Positions 37,771-47,889 of a DNA stretch of 64,000 bases are shown piece by piece. The DNA is from Diphasiastrum complanatum. Lineage: Eukaryota > Streptophyta > Lycopodiopsida > Lycopodiales > Lycopodiaceae. The notes under the pieces are model-generated. The model was not told the origin of the DNA and did not search any database. It saw only the letters and a list, made by a program, of their open reading frames with translations. Position 1 is the first letter of the stretch. Each line of letters opens with the position of its first letter. Location of the stretch: NCBI GenBank assembly GCA_029204225.1, contig CM055096.1, positions 64,593,370 to 64,657,369 of the forward strand. The letters run 5' to 3'. A program made the translations under genes and the position numbers.

Positions 37771-38590
37771 ATGGCATCCATAAGTGCCTATCTTTTGGAT
37801 TCTAGTGATGGATTGAACTCTTCAAATTATTCAATTTGGAAGTTAAGAATGGAATCCATCCTTAATTATGCAAGATTTGATGGATATTGTAAATGGATAG
37901 GAAGATGAGCCAATCCATCCACAAGAAGCAACTAAATACAAGGTAAGGTGCAATATTGCACTTCATTGTATTAAGATGAATGTTGCAAATGATTTGCTCA
38001 AAGAAGTAGGAGCATGTACCTCAGCCCAAGAGGCTTGGGAGACTCTTCAAATGATCCATGAGTCCAAGAATACCTCAAGGTTACTTTCCCTCAAGAACCA
38101 AGTTCTTCAATGCTTCCAAGAGAAAAGTGAGAGTGGACATCAATTTGTTTTGAGAGTAAAAGATTTGAACATAGAGCTTACTTATGTTGGTGAACCTATT
38201 AAAGAGAATGAGCTTGTGCATAGTTTTGAATGGCTTATGTAGTGATTTTACTAACCTTGTCCAAAGCTATGCCATCATGGGAAACTTGCCTACAATTGAA
38301 GACCTTCAAAGTGTGTTGATGGCCGAGGAGAGTAGGAAGGCTCATATCAAATCAAGGATGAAGAGGCTCTCCATCAATGATGGTGATGACAAAGCCTTAT
38401 TTTTCAAGAGAAAAGGCAAAGCAAAGACCAAGGAAGGATCATTCAAAAGGGAGCAAGCAAAGGATGGATATTAAGGAGGATCCACATCATCACAAGTCAA
38501 GCCCAAGAAGGACAAATTTAAGATAAAGTGCTACTATTGTAGCAAGATGGGGCATTATGCCTCGGAATGCTTCAAGAGGAAGCAAGATTA
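37771..38590 (+). pseudogene. Copia gag (UBN2-like) with CCHC knuckle
   Basis: The ATG at 37771 starts 'MASISAYLLDSSDGLNSSNY' and 'SIWKLRMESILNY', a typical copia gag N-terminus. After a stop at 37906 the gag core goes on ('CTSAQEAWETLQMIHES', 'LSLKNQVLQCF', 'LVHSFEWLM') with a frameshift near 38240. The zinc knuckle CYYCSKMGHYASEC lies at about 38530-38571. The order is normal, but the frame is broken at least three times. Confidence 0.8.
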
Positions 38591-38645
38591 AAGCCAAGCC
38601 AACATTGGACAAGAGGAGGAAGAGAGCTATCATGAGGACTCACTC

Positions 38646-39221
38646 ATGATGTCAACATTTTCATCATCAAATGTCAAAGGTGAAGATCCTTGGTGGATAG
38701 ATAGTAGGGCTAGCTCCCACATGTTGGGTAAAAGGGAGTATTTTTCTCAACTCACACCTTATGTAGGACCTATAAAGTCCATTTTTACAACAAATGATCA
38801 TGAATGTAAAGTTGAAGGTGTGGGATCCATTCCCTTATGCTTAGGATCTTCCAAGAAGACTAAGATAGATGGTGTTCTCTTCATTTCTAGAATCGTTAAG
38901 AATTTGCTTAGTGTTGGCCAACTTATAGATCATGGTTTCATTGTGGAGTTCTCTACTAATATATGCAACATCAAGAAGAATGGGAAGATCATAGCAAGAG
39001 GAAGAAGGTTTGGGAGGTTGTTTAAGCTTGATGATTTTGTTGATCCTAACCAATTTGTGATTGTAGCCAAGGAGGACAAATTGACCACAAATGATTTGTG
39101 GCACAAGAGGCTTGGTCACATCAACACCAAGTCTATGGAAGCCACATGCAAGGAGGAGATTGCTCTAGGCCTTCCAAGATCCATGGAAAAGGAGGAAAAG
39201 GTTTTTGAAGCATGTGGCTAA
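38646..39221 (+). pseudogene. Copia protease and GAG-pre-integrase domain
   Basis: 'PWWIDSRASSHMLG' is the copia protease active site with D-S-R in place of D-S/T-G, a change expected to kill catalysis. The pre-integrase motif 'NDLWHKRLGHINTKSM' follows at about 39090-39137. The normal continuation into integrase and RT is absent; other sequence takes over after about 39180. Confidence 0.78.
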
Positions 39222-39556
39222 AGCACATAGGTTGCCTTTCTCTAACACTATCACTAAGACTACTCACCCTCTTAAGTTGATTTTTCTAGCACAAAGAGCA
39301 ATGGTAGAGCCACAATGTTTGTAATATTGAATGATGAATCCTCTAAGAATCATATTGGCAAAGATATGGTTGAGATCAAGGAGGAGAGGAGGAGCAAAAT
39401 CCGAGAGCTTCAACTATTCCAAGGAGAGCCAGAAGAGCAAAGATGGAGCTATCAATGCTCATTCTTGTGGACAAGGAAAAGCAAGTTGGAAAGGGGGGTA
39501 CATTTTGTACTTCATTTGATGAGTTTTTGTAATGAAGTCCCTTTGAATTCTAAAGT

Positions 39557-40105
39557 ATGGATGAAAGGTGTTTGTTATATCTACTTACTCTTGAGTGTGC
39601 TAGAAGTAAGCATGACATTTTCATTCATAAGTTGAAAGAATTTGACTTCATTTTCAAAGAGGCATATTGTGAACCTTGTATGAGAATAAGTGAATCATCC
39701 TTGAAGGACACTTATATCTATACAAGAGTATTTGGCCTCATTAGTTTCAAGTTCAACAAGTATGTAATGCAAATTGCAAGTGGTAAGCAATTGTGGACTA
39801 GTAAATTTGGTATAAATAATCTTGGTGATTGTTTTGTTGACTTGAAAGATCATATTGAGAAGAAGAACATTCAATTTTGGAGACTTCAAAATAAAGTCCT
39901 TGAGAGTCTTGAAGAAGATCATGGTTTGGATCCATGTTTTCATCATCAACACCAAGAGGGAGTGAGCATGATGAAGAAAAAAGACATCAAGGAGGAACCC
40001 GAGAAGGAGCACTTGTCTCAAGGAAAAAGAGACCAACGTCAATATGAAGGTTTGGATAAAGAGAAAGGAGCAGCAAGGAAGTTTATCCATATCTCCCTTT
40101 ACTAA
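39557..40105 (+). CDS. Hypothetical ORF, 182 codons
   Basis: An ATG-started open frame inside the copia-derived region, of unknown function. Its C-terminal third is strongly charged and rich in His, Lys and Glu ('MMKKKDIKEEPEKEHLSQ'). It overlaps the next frame by 62 bp. It may be non-coding filler of the element or a remnant of captured sequence. No start context or domain supports expression. Confidence 0.2.
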   Translation: MDERCLLYLLTLECARSKHDIFIHKLKEFDFIFKEAYCEPCMRISESSLKDTYIYTRVFGLISFKFNKYVMQIASGKQLWTSKFGINNLGDCFVDLKDHIEKKNIQFWRLQNKVLESLEEDHGLDPCFHHQHQEGVSMMKKKDIKEEPEKEHLSQGKRDQRQYEGLDKEKGAARKFIHISLY

Positions 40106-40619
40106 GTCCTTTGATGATGCTAGTATGAACATTGTTTTTCATCCTATATCTTATGATGATGAAATAGTGATCATTACTACTTTGATTGGAGTTCCAAATA
40201 TGTATTCAAAGGCCTCATATTGTGATCCATTCACTCTTGAATTTCCAAGGAAAGAAGACCTTCATTGGAAGGATGCCAAGTTGGACTTCATTGTTTTGGT
40301 GGATAAAGTCAAGATGGTGATATCTCAAGCTTTGATTGTATGTGCTTCATACAAAAGTTGGATCTTATGGAAAGCTACTATTTTTCATGTTTATTTTGAG
40401 GAGGAGACTCACATTTTGCAGCCCAAGGTGATCATTCAACAACCTACCAAAGACAAAGCTTGGATCTTGAAGACAACATTTATTGAAATCTCACTACATT
40501 TGAGAACTTGGAGCTCAAATCATATTCTTATCATGATGAGTGATCATACTCACTCAACAAAGCAAGAACCTGGAAATTATGTTGTTTTTATCCATGTATT
40601 AATTATTGATCCAGGATAG
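40044..40619 (+). CDS. Hypothetical ORF, 191 codons
   Basis: An ATG-started open frame, unusually long for this AT-rich area, with no recognised domain. It runs from the Lys-rich start to a His/Thr-rich end. It lies 3' of the copia gag-protease remnant, where integrase and RT should be, so it could belong to a non-autonomous element. Confidence 0.22.
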   Translation: MKVWIKRKEQQGSLSISPFTKSFDDASMNIVFHPISYDDEIVIITTLIGVPNMYSKASYCDPFTLEFPRKEDLHWKDAKLDFIVLVDKVKMVISQALIVCASYKSWILWKATIFHVYFEEETHILQPKVIIQQPTKDKAWILKTTFIEISLHLRTWSSNHILIMMSDHTHSTKQEPGNYVVFIHVLIIDPG

Positions 40620-42890
40620 TCTCATCAAGCTAAATTGTTCTTTAGGTAATCTTTAAAATAGATGTATGATGCATGAATCAGAGTTCGTATGTGAACTCCA
40701 TTGTATCAAATTATCTTATTCTTTAGAGTCGGAGATTACAAGAGAGAGTGAGAATAATTCAAGAAGTAAAAACATAATTTAATTTGTAACTAGCATAGTA
40801 GGATCACAACACACATCAACCCAAGGGTAGGTAAAAACACCATCCTTTTTGTGTTGTCCTCTTTTTTGAACCTAAAATAAATGGTAAAAACATTGATGAT
40901 CCTCCAAGATTCATGCCAAAATCTCTAGTTGCCAAGTTTTGCCACGACACTTTTCCTTGCCAAGCACCAACGCCTCATACTAGAAATTTTCATAACTCGA
41001 TTACTAAAAGCAAAGATAGAATTCCAATTTTTGAAAATATTTGTCCTTGACATATCGTGAAGAAAGCCATGACTCTTCATTCCAAAGGTTTGGCTAAGAT
41101 CATACAAAATCCTATCAGACTCCATTTCCCTATGCAAAGTGAAAACAATGTAATTACCTTTAAACTACAAGATAACACGATTTCTATCAACTTTGAAATA
41201 GAAATGATGAAGATGAGTGCACAACTAGCTCTTTTCTACTATCTTGAGTCCATACCATTCTTTGTCATAATGAAAAACTACATCCATCATGCATGTGAAC
41301 TCAAACTTGGTAGATGACAAGACACTTGTACTTGCTTGCCTTGATTTTTAAGGGAAATTATTGTGGACGATTAAGGGTCTATTTTATTTCCTAAAATTTA
41401 CCAATATTCTCACCAAAAAATTTTATCATTGAAAATTGAGAAAAGAAATAGATCACTGACTAATAGTTGACAATATCCCATTATGCTAGGTAGTGACCAT
41501 ACATTGGACAAGTCTCAAAAGAATCTACTCACATCTCCCATCGCTTGCCAAGTTGGCAAGATTATTTTGAAAACTTGTCCTCCTCATGGTTAGCCGTGAG
41601 CCATGGCCGCCAGATTATTTTGGGACCTATCCAACTAACGACCATCACCTACTACATAATGTTCTCGACTTGCTTACTGGCAACTATATTTTTTGCTAGC
41701 ATTTTGGAAAAGCCAAAATAAATTGTGTGTTGATATTATTGCAACTTAAAGTTTGACCCTCGTAGACAACATATTTTGCCGTTTTTGTGGCAACTAACTC
41801 TTGCCAGACCTCCCGTAGCTAGATCTCATTGAGATAAACTCCCAGACGAGTCTGTGAGAGTTCATCTTGTTCTAGTGAATTGTTGAAATAGATGGAAAAT
41901 CATCAGAAAAAGAGAACTCTCGCACAAGTAACTCTTGCACCACGGTCCATTGAGTCCAAAAAGTCATTCTCCGTCAGTGATCAAGTTTGCAAGAGTTAAT
42001 ATTCAGTATTGATGAATCTGTAGGCTAAAAAGTGACCAAAAACATCATCAGACATCAATAACTTACCTCCAAATCCAAGGTAGAGCCTCCAAATGTCCTC
42101 CAAGCAACCTGCAAGCTTCAAGATGCTCCCCAACTCCAAGCTAGGATGCCTCCACCTGCAAGTAAGGATCTGCAAGCCTCCATGGATCTCTCCTCCACCT
42201 GTGTCCCTACTCTTTAAACACAAAGATAGATAACAAGCTGGCCTCAAGTATTCACCACGCAACCATAGCTAGATCCAAGCTCCAAGCAAGACCTATCTAG
42301 CACCCCCTTGCTAACCATAAACAAATCACAAGCATACCACAACACTCCATAGCATTCTCAAGATCCAAACCCTACTTATGTCCCATACCATAAGCAAGAT
42401 CCAAACCTCAAGCATACTACCACAAGAAAGCACTCTACACATTCGTAGCAACACTAATATAAGCAAAGCAAACAAGAGAGATCTCTCCCCTCCCAATGGG
42501 CGCCCTACTACCCTCATATAGATGGCCCATGGCCCCCTCCAATGCACTATGGAGTTCCATGCACATCCAATGTGAGAGAGAGAAGCCTAGGGGAGTTAAA
42601 GAATCTCCAAGAGCCTCCATAGGCTTATGGAATGTCAAGAGACTCCTTCCATAACCTATGACTCTTTGAATGCCTTTCTTGTGGGAGTTGGGAACTCAAT
42701 GGACACTTTAGAAGGGTGCCCTCCTACTAGGTCCCATTGCCCAAGTTGTGCAAGTATACTTTGGTCCTAGACCAATAAAGTGATATGGTTCAAGGTTGAG
42801 GCCCAAGGTTTAGAAAAATAGTCATCCAATGAATTTCTAACACCTCTCTAGGTTCCATATCTCCATCCAAGGCATAGACACCTACTTGCC
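40620..42890. other. No gene recognised
   Basis: AT-rich, non-coding on both strands; the short frames have no recognisable domain. Confidence 0.4.
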
Positions 42891-43060
42891 CTTAACCAAG
42901 GACACTAGTACCTTAATCTAAGGTACCTACCCTTAATACTAAGGGTATACCTTATCCAAAGGTCACGTGACTCCATACCTCCAACTAAGGTATAGTCACT
43001 TGCCTGCCCTTATCCAAGGGCACATACCCTTAATCCTAAGGGTACCTTGCCATTTAGCCC
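42891..43060. repeat. Cluster of short CCTTA/TAAGG palindromes
   Basis: At least six small inverted repeats such as TACCTTAATCTAAGGTA and TACCCTTAATACTAAGGGTA, with variants spaced 20-35 bp apart, give a series of potential hairpins. Confidence 0.6.
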
Positions 43061-43159
43061 CCAACACTAAATGGACTATTAGGGGTCTGAAGTACTGCTA
43101 GTTACATAGGTATGTAACATTAATGACTGTTTACACCATCAAGAATTACCATTCTAGAT

Positions 43160-43345
43160 GGGAGAGCCTGAAGTTCCACAAACATAATTTCTCACAAGTC
43201 TATTGACTATAGCAAAATGAACTTCCCTCGGAGAGTTCATGTGAATGGCACCACAATCTAAGAGCGTTCTGGCAGAATGGATCAATACGGAATCTGAACC
43301 AACAACAAAAGAGGATGAAGTCACTGTGATAGATGGGGGATCATG
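43160..43345 (-). pseudogene. Gypsy protease scrap, antisense
   Basis: The minus strand reads 'DSVLIHSARTLLDCGAIHMN', a retropepsin-like active-site stretch (D-C-G-A), then 'VNRLVRNYV'. It is very short and faces the opposite way from the next feature. Confidence 0.4.
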
Positions 43346-43795
43346 AGTCAGCTTGATCTCTACTACCTTATATCAGAAATGAGATTTACAGGGACTAAAA
43401 CCAGCAAGATTTTATATCAAATAGCTGATCAGTCTTGTGTGAAACCAAAAGGTGTAGTTGAAGACAATCCAGTAAAGATAATGGGAGTGCAATTTGTAAT
43501 CACCTTTGTGGTAATAAAAAATCCAGAGTCTCCTTTTGCCTATCGAGTCTTACTAGGACAACCTTGGTTGAGAGTCGCGCAAGTGGTTCACAACTGGGGG
43601 ACTGGAAACTTCACCTTCAAGAACAGAGAGCAAGCAGTAAAGGTAGATCCAACCACTTGGGCGGTAAAACCTATTACTCCCAAGGTTGATGATGATTCAT
43701 CCACCCGGACAGACCATAATATTGACCGCCCGAGACCAACCAAGAGAGGTCATTATGATTCTCAAACTGATATTGTTCATGGACTAAAGCATTAG
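43343..43795 (+). pseudogene. Gypsy aspartic protease fragment
   Basis: A 150-codon open frame with 'DQSCVKPKGVVEDNPVKI', 'FVVIKNPESPFAYRVLLGQP' and 'WLRVAQVVHNW'. These are the strand and the L-L-G-x-P-W-L motif that follow the active site in gypsy retropepsins. The D-T-G site itself is absent. A Lys/Arg/Asp-rich linker follows. RT and integrase are missing. Confidence 0.6.
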
Positions 43796-44368
43796 CCACA
43801 GTTGACTGTATGGTTGGGGGCATGCATGTCAGCCAGAATCAGATACAGAACCTAGCACATATTCACCGAAATGGTACACCCTAGATACGCTGATAACTTA
43901 CGGGGTGGCATGGTTAGAACCTATAATCGAGCAAGTCGAAGATGATTTGGTACCCTGGCAACATCCTTTTCATACAACGAAGAAGCTGAACTAACAGATG
44001 AATAGATCCTGCAATGTATGGATCTTGATCGATTTGGAATGAGTTCCAAGGTGCCATCCCTATCACTAAGAAGAATCAAATAAAATAGCATTATAATCAG
44101 GTGATCCATTGGAGTGACCTACCGGAAGAAGCGATAACTATAGTTGATGTAGATATTCGCAATCACGAAGCGAATATCAAGCTAGTTCCCCAGAAAGATA
44201 ACAAGGATGTAACCAATCATGTTGACAAAAGAGAAAAAAAGAAGGTATTGGACTCCTTGAAATCCATCCATTTGGAACCAGACGCAGTGTCATCATCACA
44301 GATGACTGGAAGTCCGCAGCTTACAAGTTGTGCTAAGATCAACCTATTGAAGGAAGAATCTCGTCGAG

Positions 44369-44440
44369 TCTCCAAGCTACAGCCCTATATCGTCAAGCTA
44401 CAGCCCTAGATCTCCAAGCTACAACCCTACATCTCTGAAA
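44369..44440 (+). repeat. 24-bp tandem repeat upstream of ORFX
   Basis: Three units close to ATCTCCAAGCTACAGCCCTA, about 25 bp before the ORFX start codon. This is the same arrangement as the minus-strand copy, though the unit sequence differs. Confidence 0.65.
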
Positions 44441-44465
44441 GCTATAGTCCAACCTCACCATCAAT

Positions 44466-45136
44466 ATGGCATCTTCCACCAACCCAAATAACCAACCATC
44501 CCCCCCCAGCCCCTCTGACGAAACCGACACCACTCAAATTGCTCAGTGCGAAATCCCTCAGTCCACCCGCATATACGACTTGCCCACTGACTCTCAGATC
44601 GTCTCATGGATCCAGAATGCCCAACCCCTCTTGGAAGCGATGGGCATTTACCCAATGCTTTTCACATGTGCTCTCTTCATAGATTCCATTGTCGCGGCCT
44701 TCGAGACGTGGGATGAAGATAAATCTAGATTCTATGTCCAACACCAAGGTACCATGCACCGCGTGCGTGTGAACCCAACATCCCTGGCTACCATCGAAAT
44801 CGTTTCTGGTGATAGACCAAAGCCTTCACATCGACGCGCCCCTAAAGCCATCGCCCCCTTCCTAGATCCCTCCGTACCCCTACCTCATACGAATGATGAG
44901 TATTTGATCGAGGCCATTAACAACCCAGTCATCTCCTGAGCAACTTTGTCGTTGTAGGAAGCTTGCGAAAGGAATACATACAGTCCCTCCTTCTCCATAA
45001 ACTTGTGGAATCCTACAAGGATTTTCCAGCTGCCAATAAGATTGTGGTAGGCGGGGTGTGCTTCCTTGTGCACCATAGATTGAAGTGTGTTTCTTTTGAA
45101 GGGTTAGAATTTCAATCCTCCCTTTTTTTGAAGTAG
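44466..45136 (+). pseudogene. ORFX second copy, one frameshift
   Basis: Function unknown. The ATG at 44466 opens a Ser/Pro/Asn-rich leader (MASSTNPNNQPSPPSPSDE). A conserved block follows, with W-I-Q-N-A at residues 48-52, A-F-E at 78-80, DPSV at 134-137 and Y-L-I-E-A-I-N at 146-152. A stop at 44937 ends the 157-codon frame. An adjacent frame continues with 'LRKEYIQSLLLHKLVESYKD' and 'NKIVVGGVCFLVHH' to a stop at 45134, so a single indel probably split it. The W-to-A-Y/F-E distance (30 residues) and the D-to-Y distance (12 residues) equal those of the copy at 22039-21615. The coiled-coil and C-terminal parts of that copy are absent here. Confidence 0.55.
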
Positions 45137-47889
45137 CCAATAGAAACCAAGGGGAAAGGGCCTCCCCAAGAATAAAAAGGCACCTCTTGTCCACCATTTA
45201 CCATGCTAATTGAGAGGAGGAGACGTTACCATTTTGAGTACTCAAGCATCCTCATGTGCTATTGCTCTTGTGTCCAATGCTCTTTTGTTTGAAGTTTTCT
45301 ATTTCCCTTTTATTGTTATTTCATTGTTTATGGTAGTTTAGGCTTTTCCATTTGATGCTTGCAATAGCTAATGAGCACCTCCCTCTAATCTCTTTCTCTC
45401 CTTCCTCCTTTCACTTCTACTAAGAATGTGGGGTGTGGTTAGTGTTAGTTTGATGATAGGATAGTTTGGGGTTAGTGTTAATGTGAATGTGGTTAGGAAA
45501 GCAACTAAAGTAGCCAACTTGATATAGTTAGAGCGCTATCCTCGTGGAACTAACCCTTTTGACAGGCGGAGGGTTCCAAGGTTGCTCATCACCATTGCTA
45601 TACCCAACAAAGACCTATCAATGAAAGACTATGAGGGACTACCACTGTTGTTTAAACTCCTTCCAAATGCTACTAACGTTTAAACTCCTCCCAATTTTTA
45701 TCCGAAGTGTGAAGTAACTAGGCATCAATTTAAGATATGAAACAAGTTCAACCTTTTTATCTCATATTAGAACTATTTGTTTCAAAATGTGATCAAGTCA
45801 AAGAGGATGTATTAACAAAATCAACTATCATTGATGATGGGTGAAAATTATGTCTAGATGACAAAGGAGTTTGACATCTGATGCCACACTAGTTACCACA
45901 CAAGATTTTAGAAATTAGTAACAAAGTCATGCCATGTAGGTGTTTAGGAGATAAGATCAAATTGCTCACATGTCCATATATTTTTGAAACATAGCTTAAT
46001 AAAATGGCCTATTGGATGAATAATTGTTGGTGAGACTCTATACTCATCTTCCCAAGAAGAGTGTACATGTAACACAATGAACCGATATTGAGTTGAATTC
46101 ATCAACATTGTCATAAAGGAAAGTGATAGAAGATGCTATATGTAATGAAGTTGTCAGTGCATATTAGTTCATAAAGTATAGGCCAAAATGTCTAGATAAA
46201 GACTTTAGCTAGCTACCCTGGCTCTCATCAAGGAGTGCACTGCCTCCATGCACCATGTCAAAGATTGCAACGGTGGAATCCTCATCACTCTTTTCCTTGT
46301 TTGATTTATCCTTTTCTTTTTTCAACTATAGATGCATCCATTGACATGCTGTAGTGCAGTGCAGTTGTTAGGTAGCCCTCTAACTCCCAAATGGCTAAGT
46401 CTTCCATAACAACCAAGGGCATACTCTTTTGCAAATTAAAAGCAAATAATTCAATTATCAATCCAAAAAGCTAGTTGAAAAGAAGTAGTGCCAACTTGGA
46501 AGAAATAGGCTTTTTAGCCATGAGATGTAGACAAATGAATGAAGTTCACAGCAAATATACTATTATTTTAAGAGTCCTTGGGCTTTCAACTCAAAAAACT
46601 TTCTAAAGCCTTCGCTTTTTCCAAATTATAGTTAACTATGAAACTATATAACTAATCCTAATTTCCTAGCTATACAATTCAAAAATCCATTCTAGAATCC
46701 GAACCTCGTGTTTTGACTTGCTATGACACTCTTACTGCCCATACTCATATAGGGTGATGCTCAAACTGCAAATCCTTGCACCTCAAGAAATTGTACTGGC
46801 TCAGCATGCCTCTTGCAACCTCAAAATCAATGTGACGAAAAGGGACTAAAATCGGAAGAACTCACACTTTAACTATTGGCATCAAGGAGCTTAAATTTTT
46901 TGCTGATTGTTCAAGCCAGAAAACTGTGAAAACCTAGTCTAGGACACAGAATGACCTTTGCAGTTTGAAACCTGCGAGACGGTTGAAGATTCGAATTCTG
47001 AAAGGACAGAAAAGTCCAGGGTTCGCAGCTCCCAGTCTTACACTATTTTCCAAAACTATACGATCGACCGATTGAACCTTGGCTCTTGATCAAAGCTGTA
47101 CCTTGCAATTCCACGCATTTCACCGCATCCACGAACCTTCATCAAAGCCAATGTCCTCCCCATCAGCAAGCAAATCAATCTGGACAGGAAAACGGCAAAA
47201 GAGTAAATAAACTGAGTTTCCAGGTTGATTCTTATCACTGAAGTTTTATGTCTGAAACCAACACGACACAGGAGCTTAGATTTCACTACAGACGAATATT
47301 GCGAAAAAGATGCACGTTAGTCAAAAAAGGAGCAGCAGTACAGGGGAAGGGGAATTACAGATGCAGTTCCTTTAAAGTGATGATCAGATCTACCATTTTT
47401 AAGTATGAATAATACTAAACTTTGTCATTCTCAGGTCTCAACATATCTCACTCTAATGTCAATCAAAATGCACGGGGTGCAAAGAGTGCACTTTTGGGCC
47501 TTATATTTCAAATAGCAAATGTTACTAATAGGAAACTAAAGTGGCTCATAAATGATTGGCCGTGTTGGTTCTCTGTTTCAACTGTATCCTTCCTTGGTTT
47601 GTCATATTTCTTGGTTGCCTTATAAGGAGCACATTTTGTTATTAAGAAACTAAAATGATTCAATGATAGGTCTTCTGTTTATTATGCACATATTCATCCC
47701 AAAGTTGATATCCTCGGGTCCTCAAGAGGTCTACAATTTTTATTGTTGGCAGCAAATTCAGCGTCTAAGGTCCGAATGGAAACTAACCTATAGAGCTGAT
47801 AGTTTCCGAGTTTCGCATTATTTGTAGATAAAGAAGTGTCTCAAACTTTTAAAAAACAAAAACTTAAATAGTTTCTAAAGCTAATTGTA
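45137..47889. other. No gene recognised
   Basis: AT-rich and non-coding. The part close to 47890 should contain the 3' UTR of the CCT gene on the minus strand. Confidence 0.4.

Noticed and set aside
47056-47625. Short frames near the CCT gene 3' end as extra exons
   Set aside because: The CCT frame closes properly at 47890 after a complete motif, and these frames have no matching splice sites or domain.
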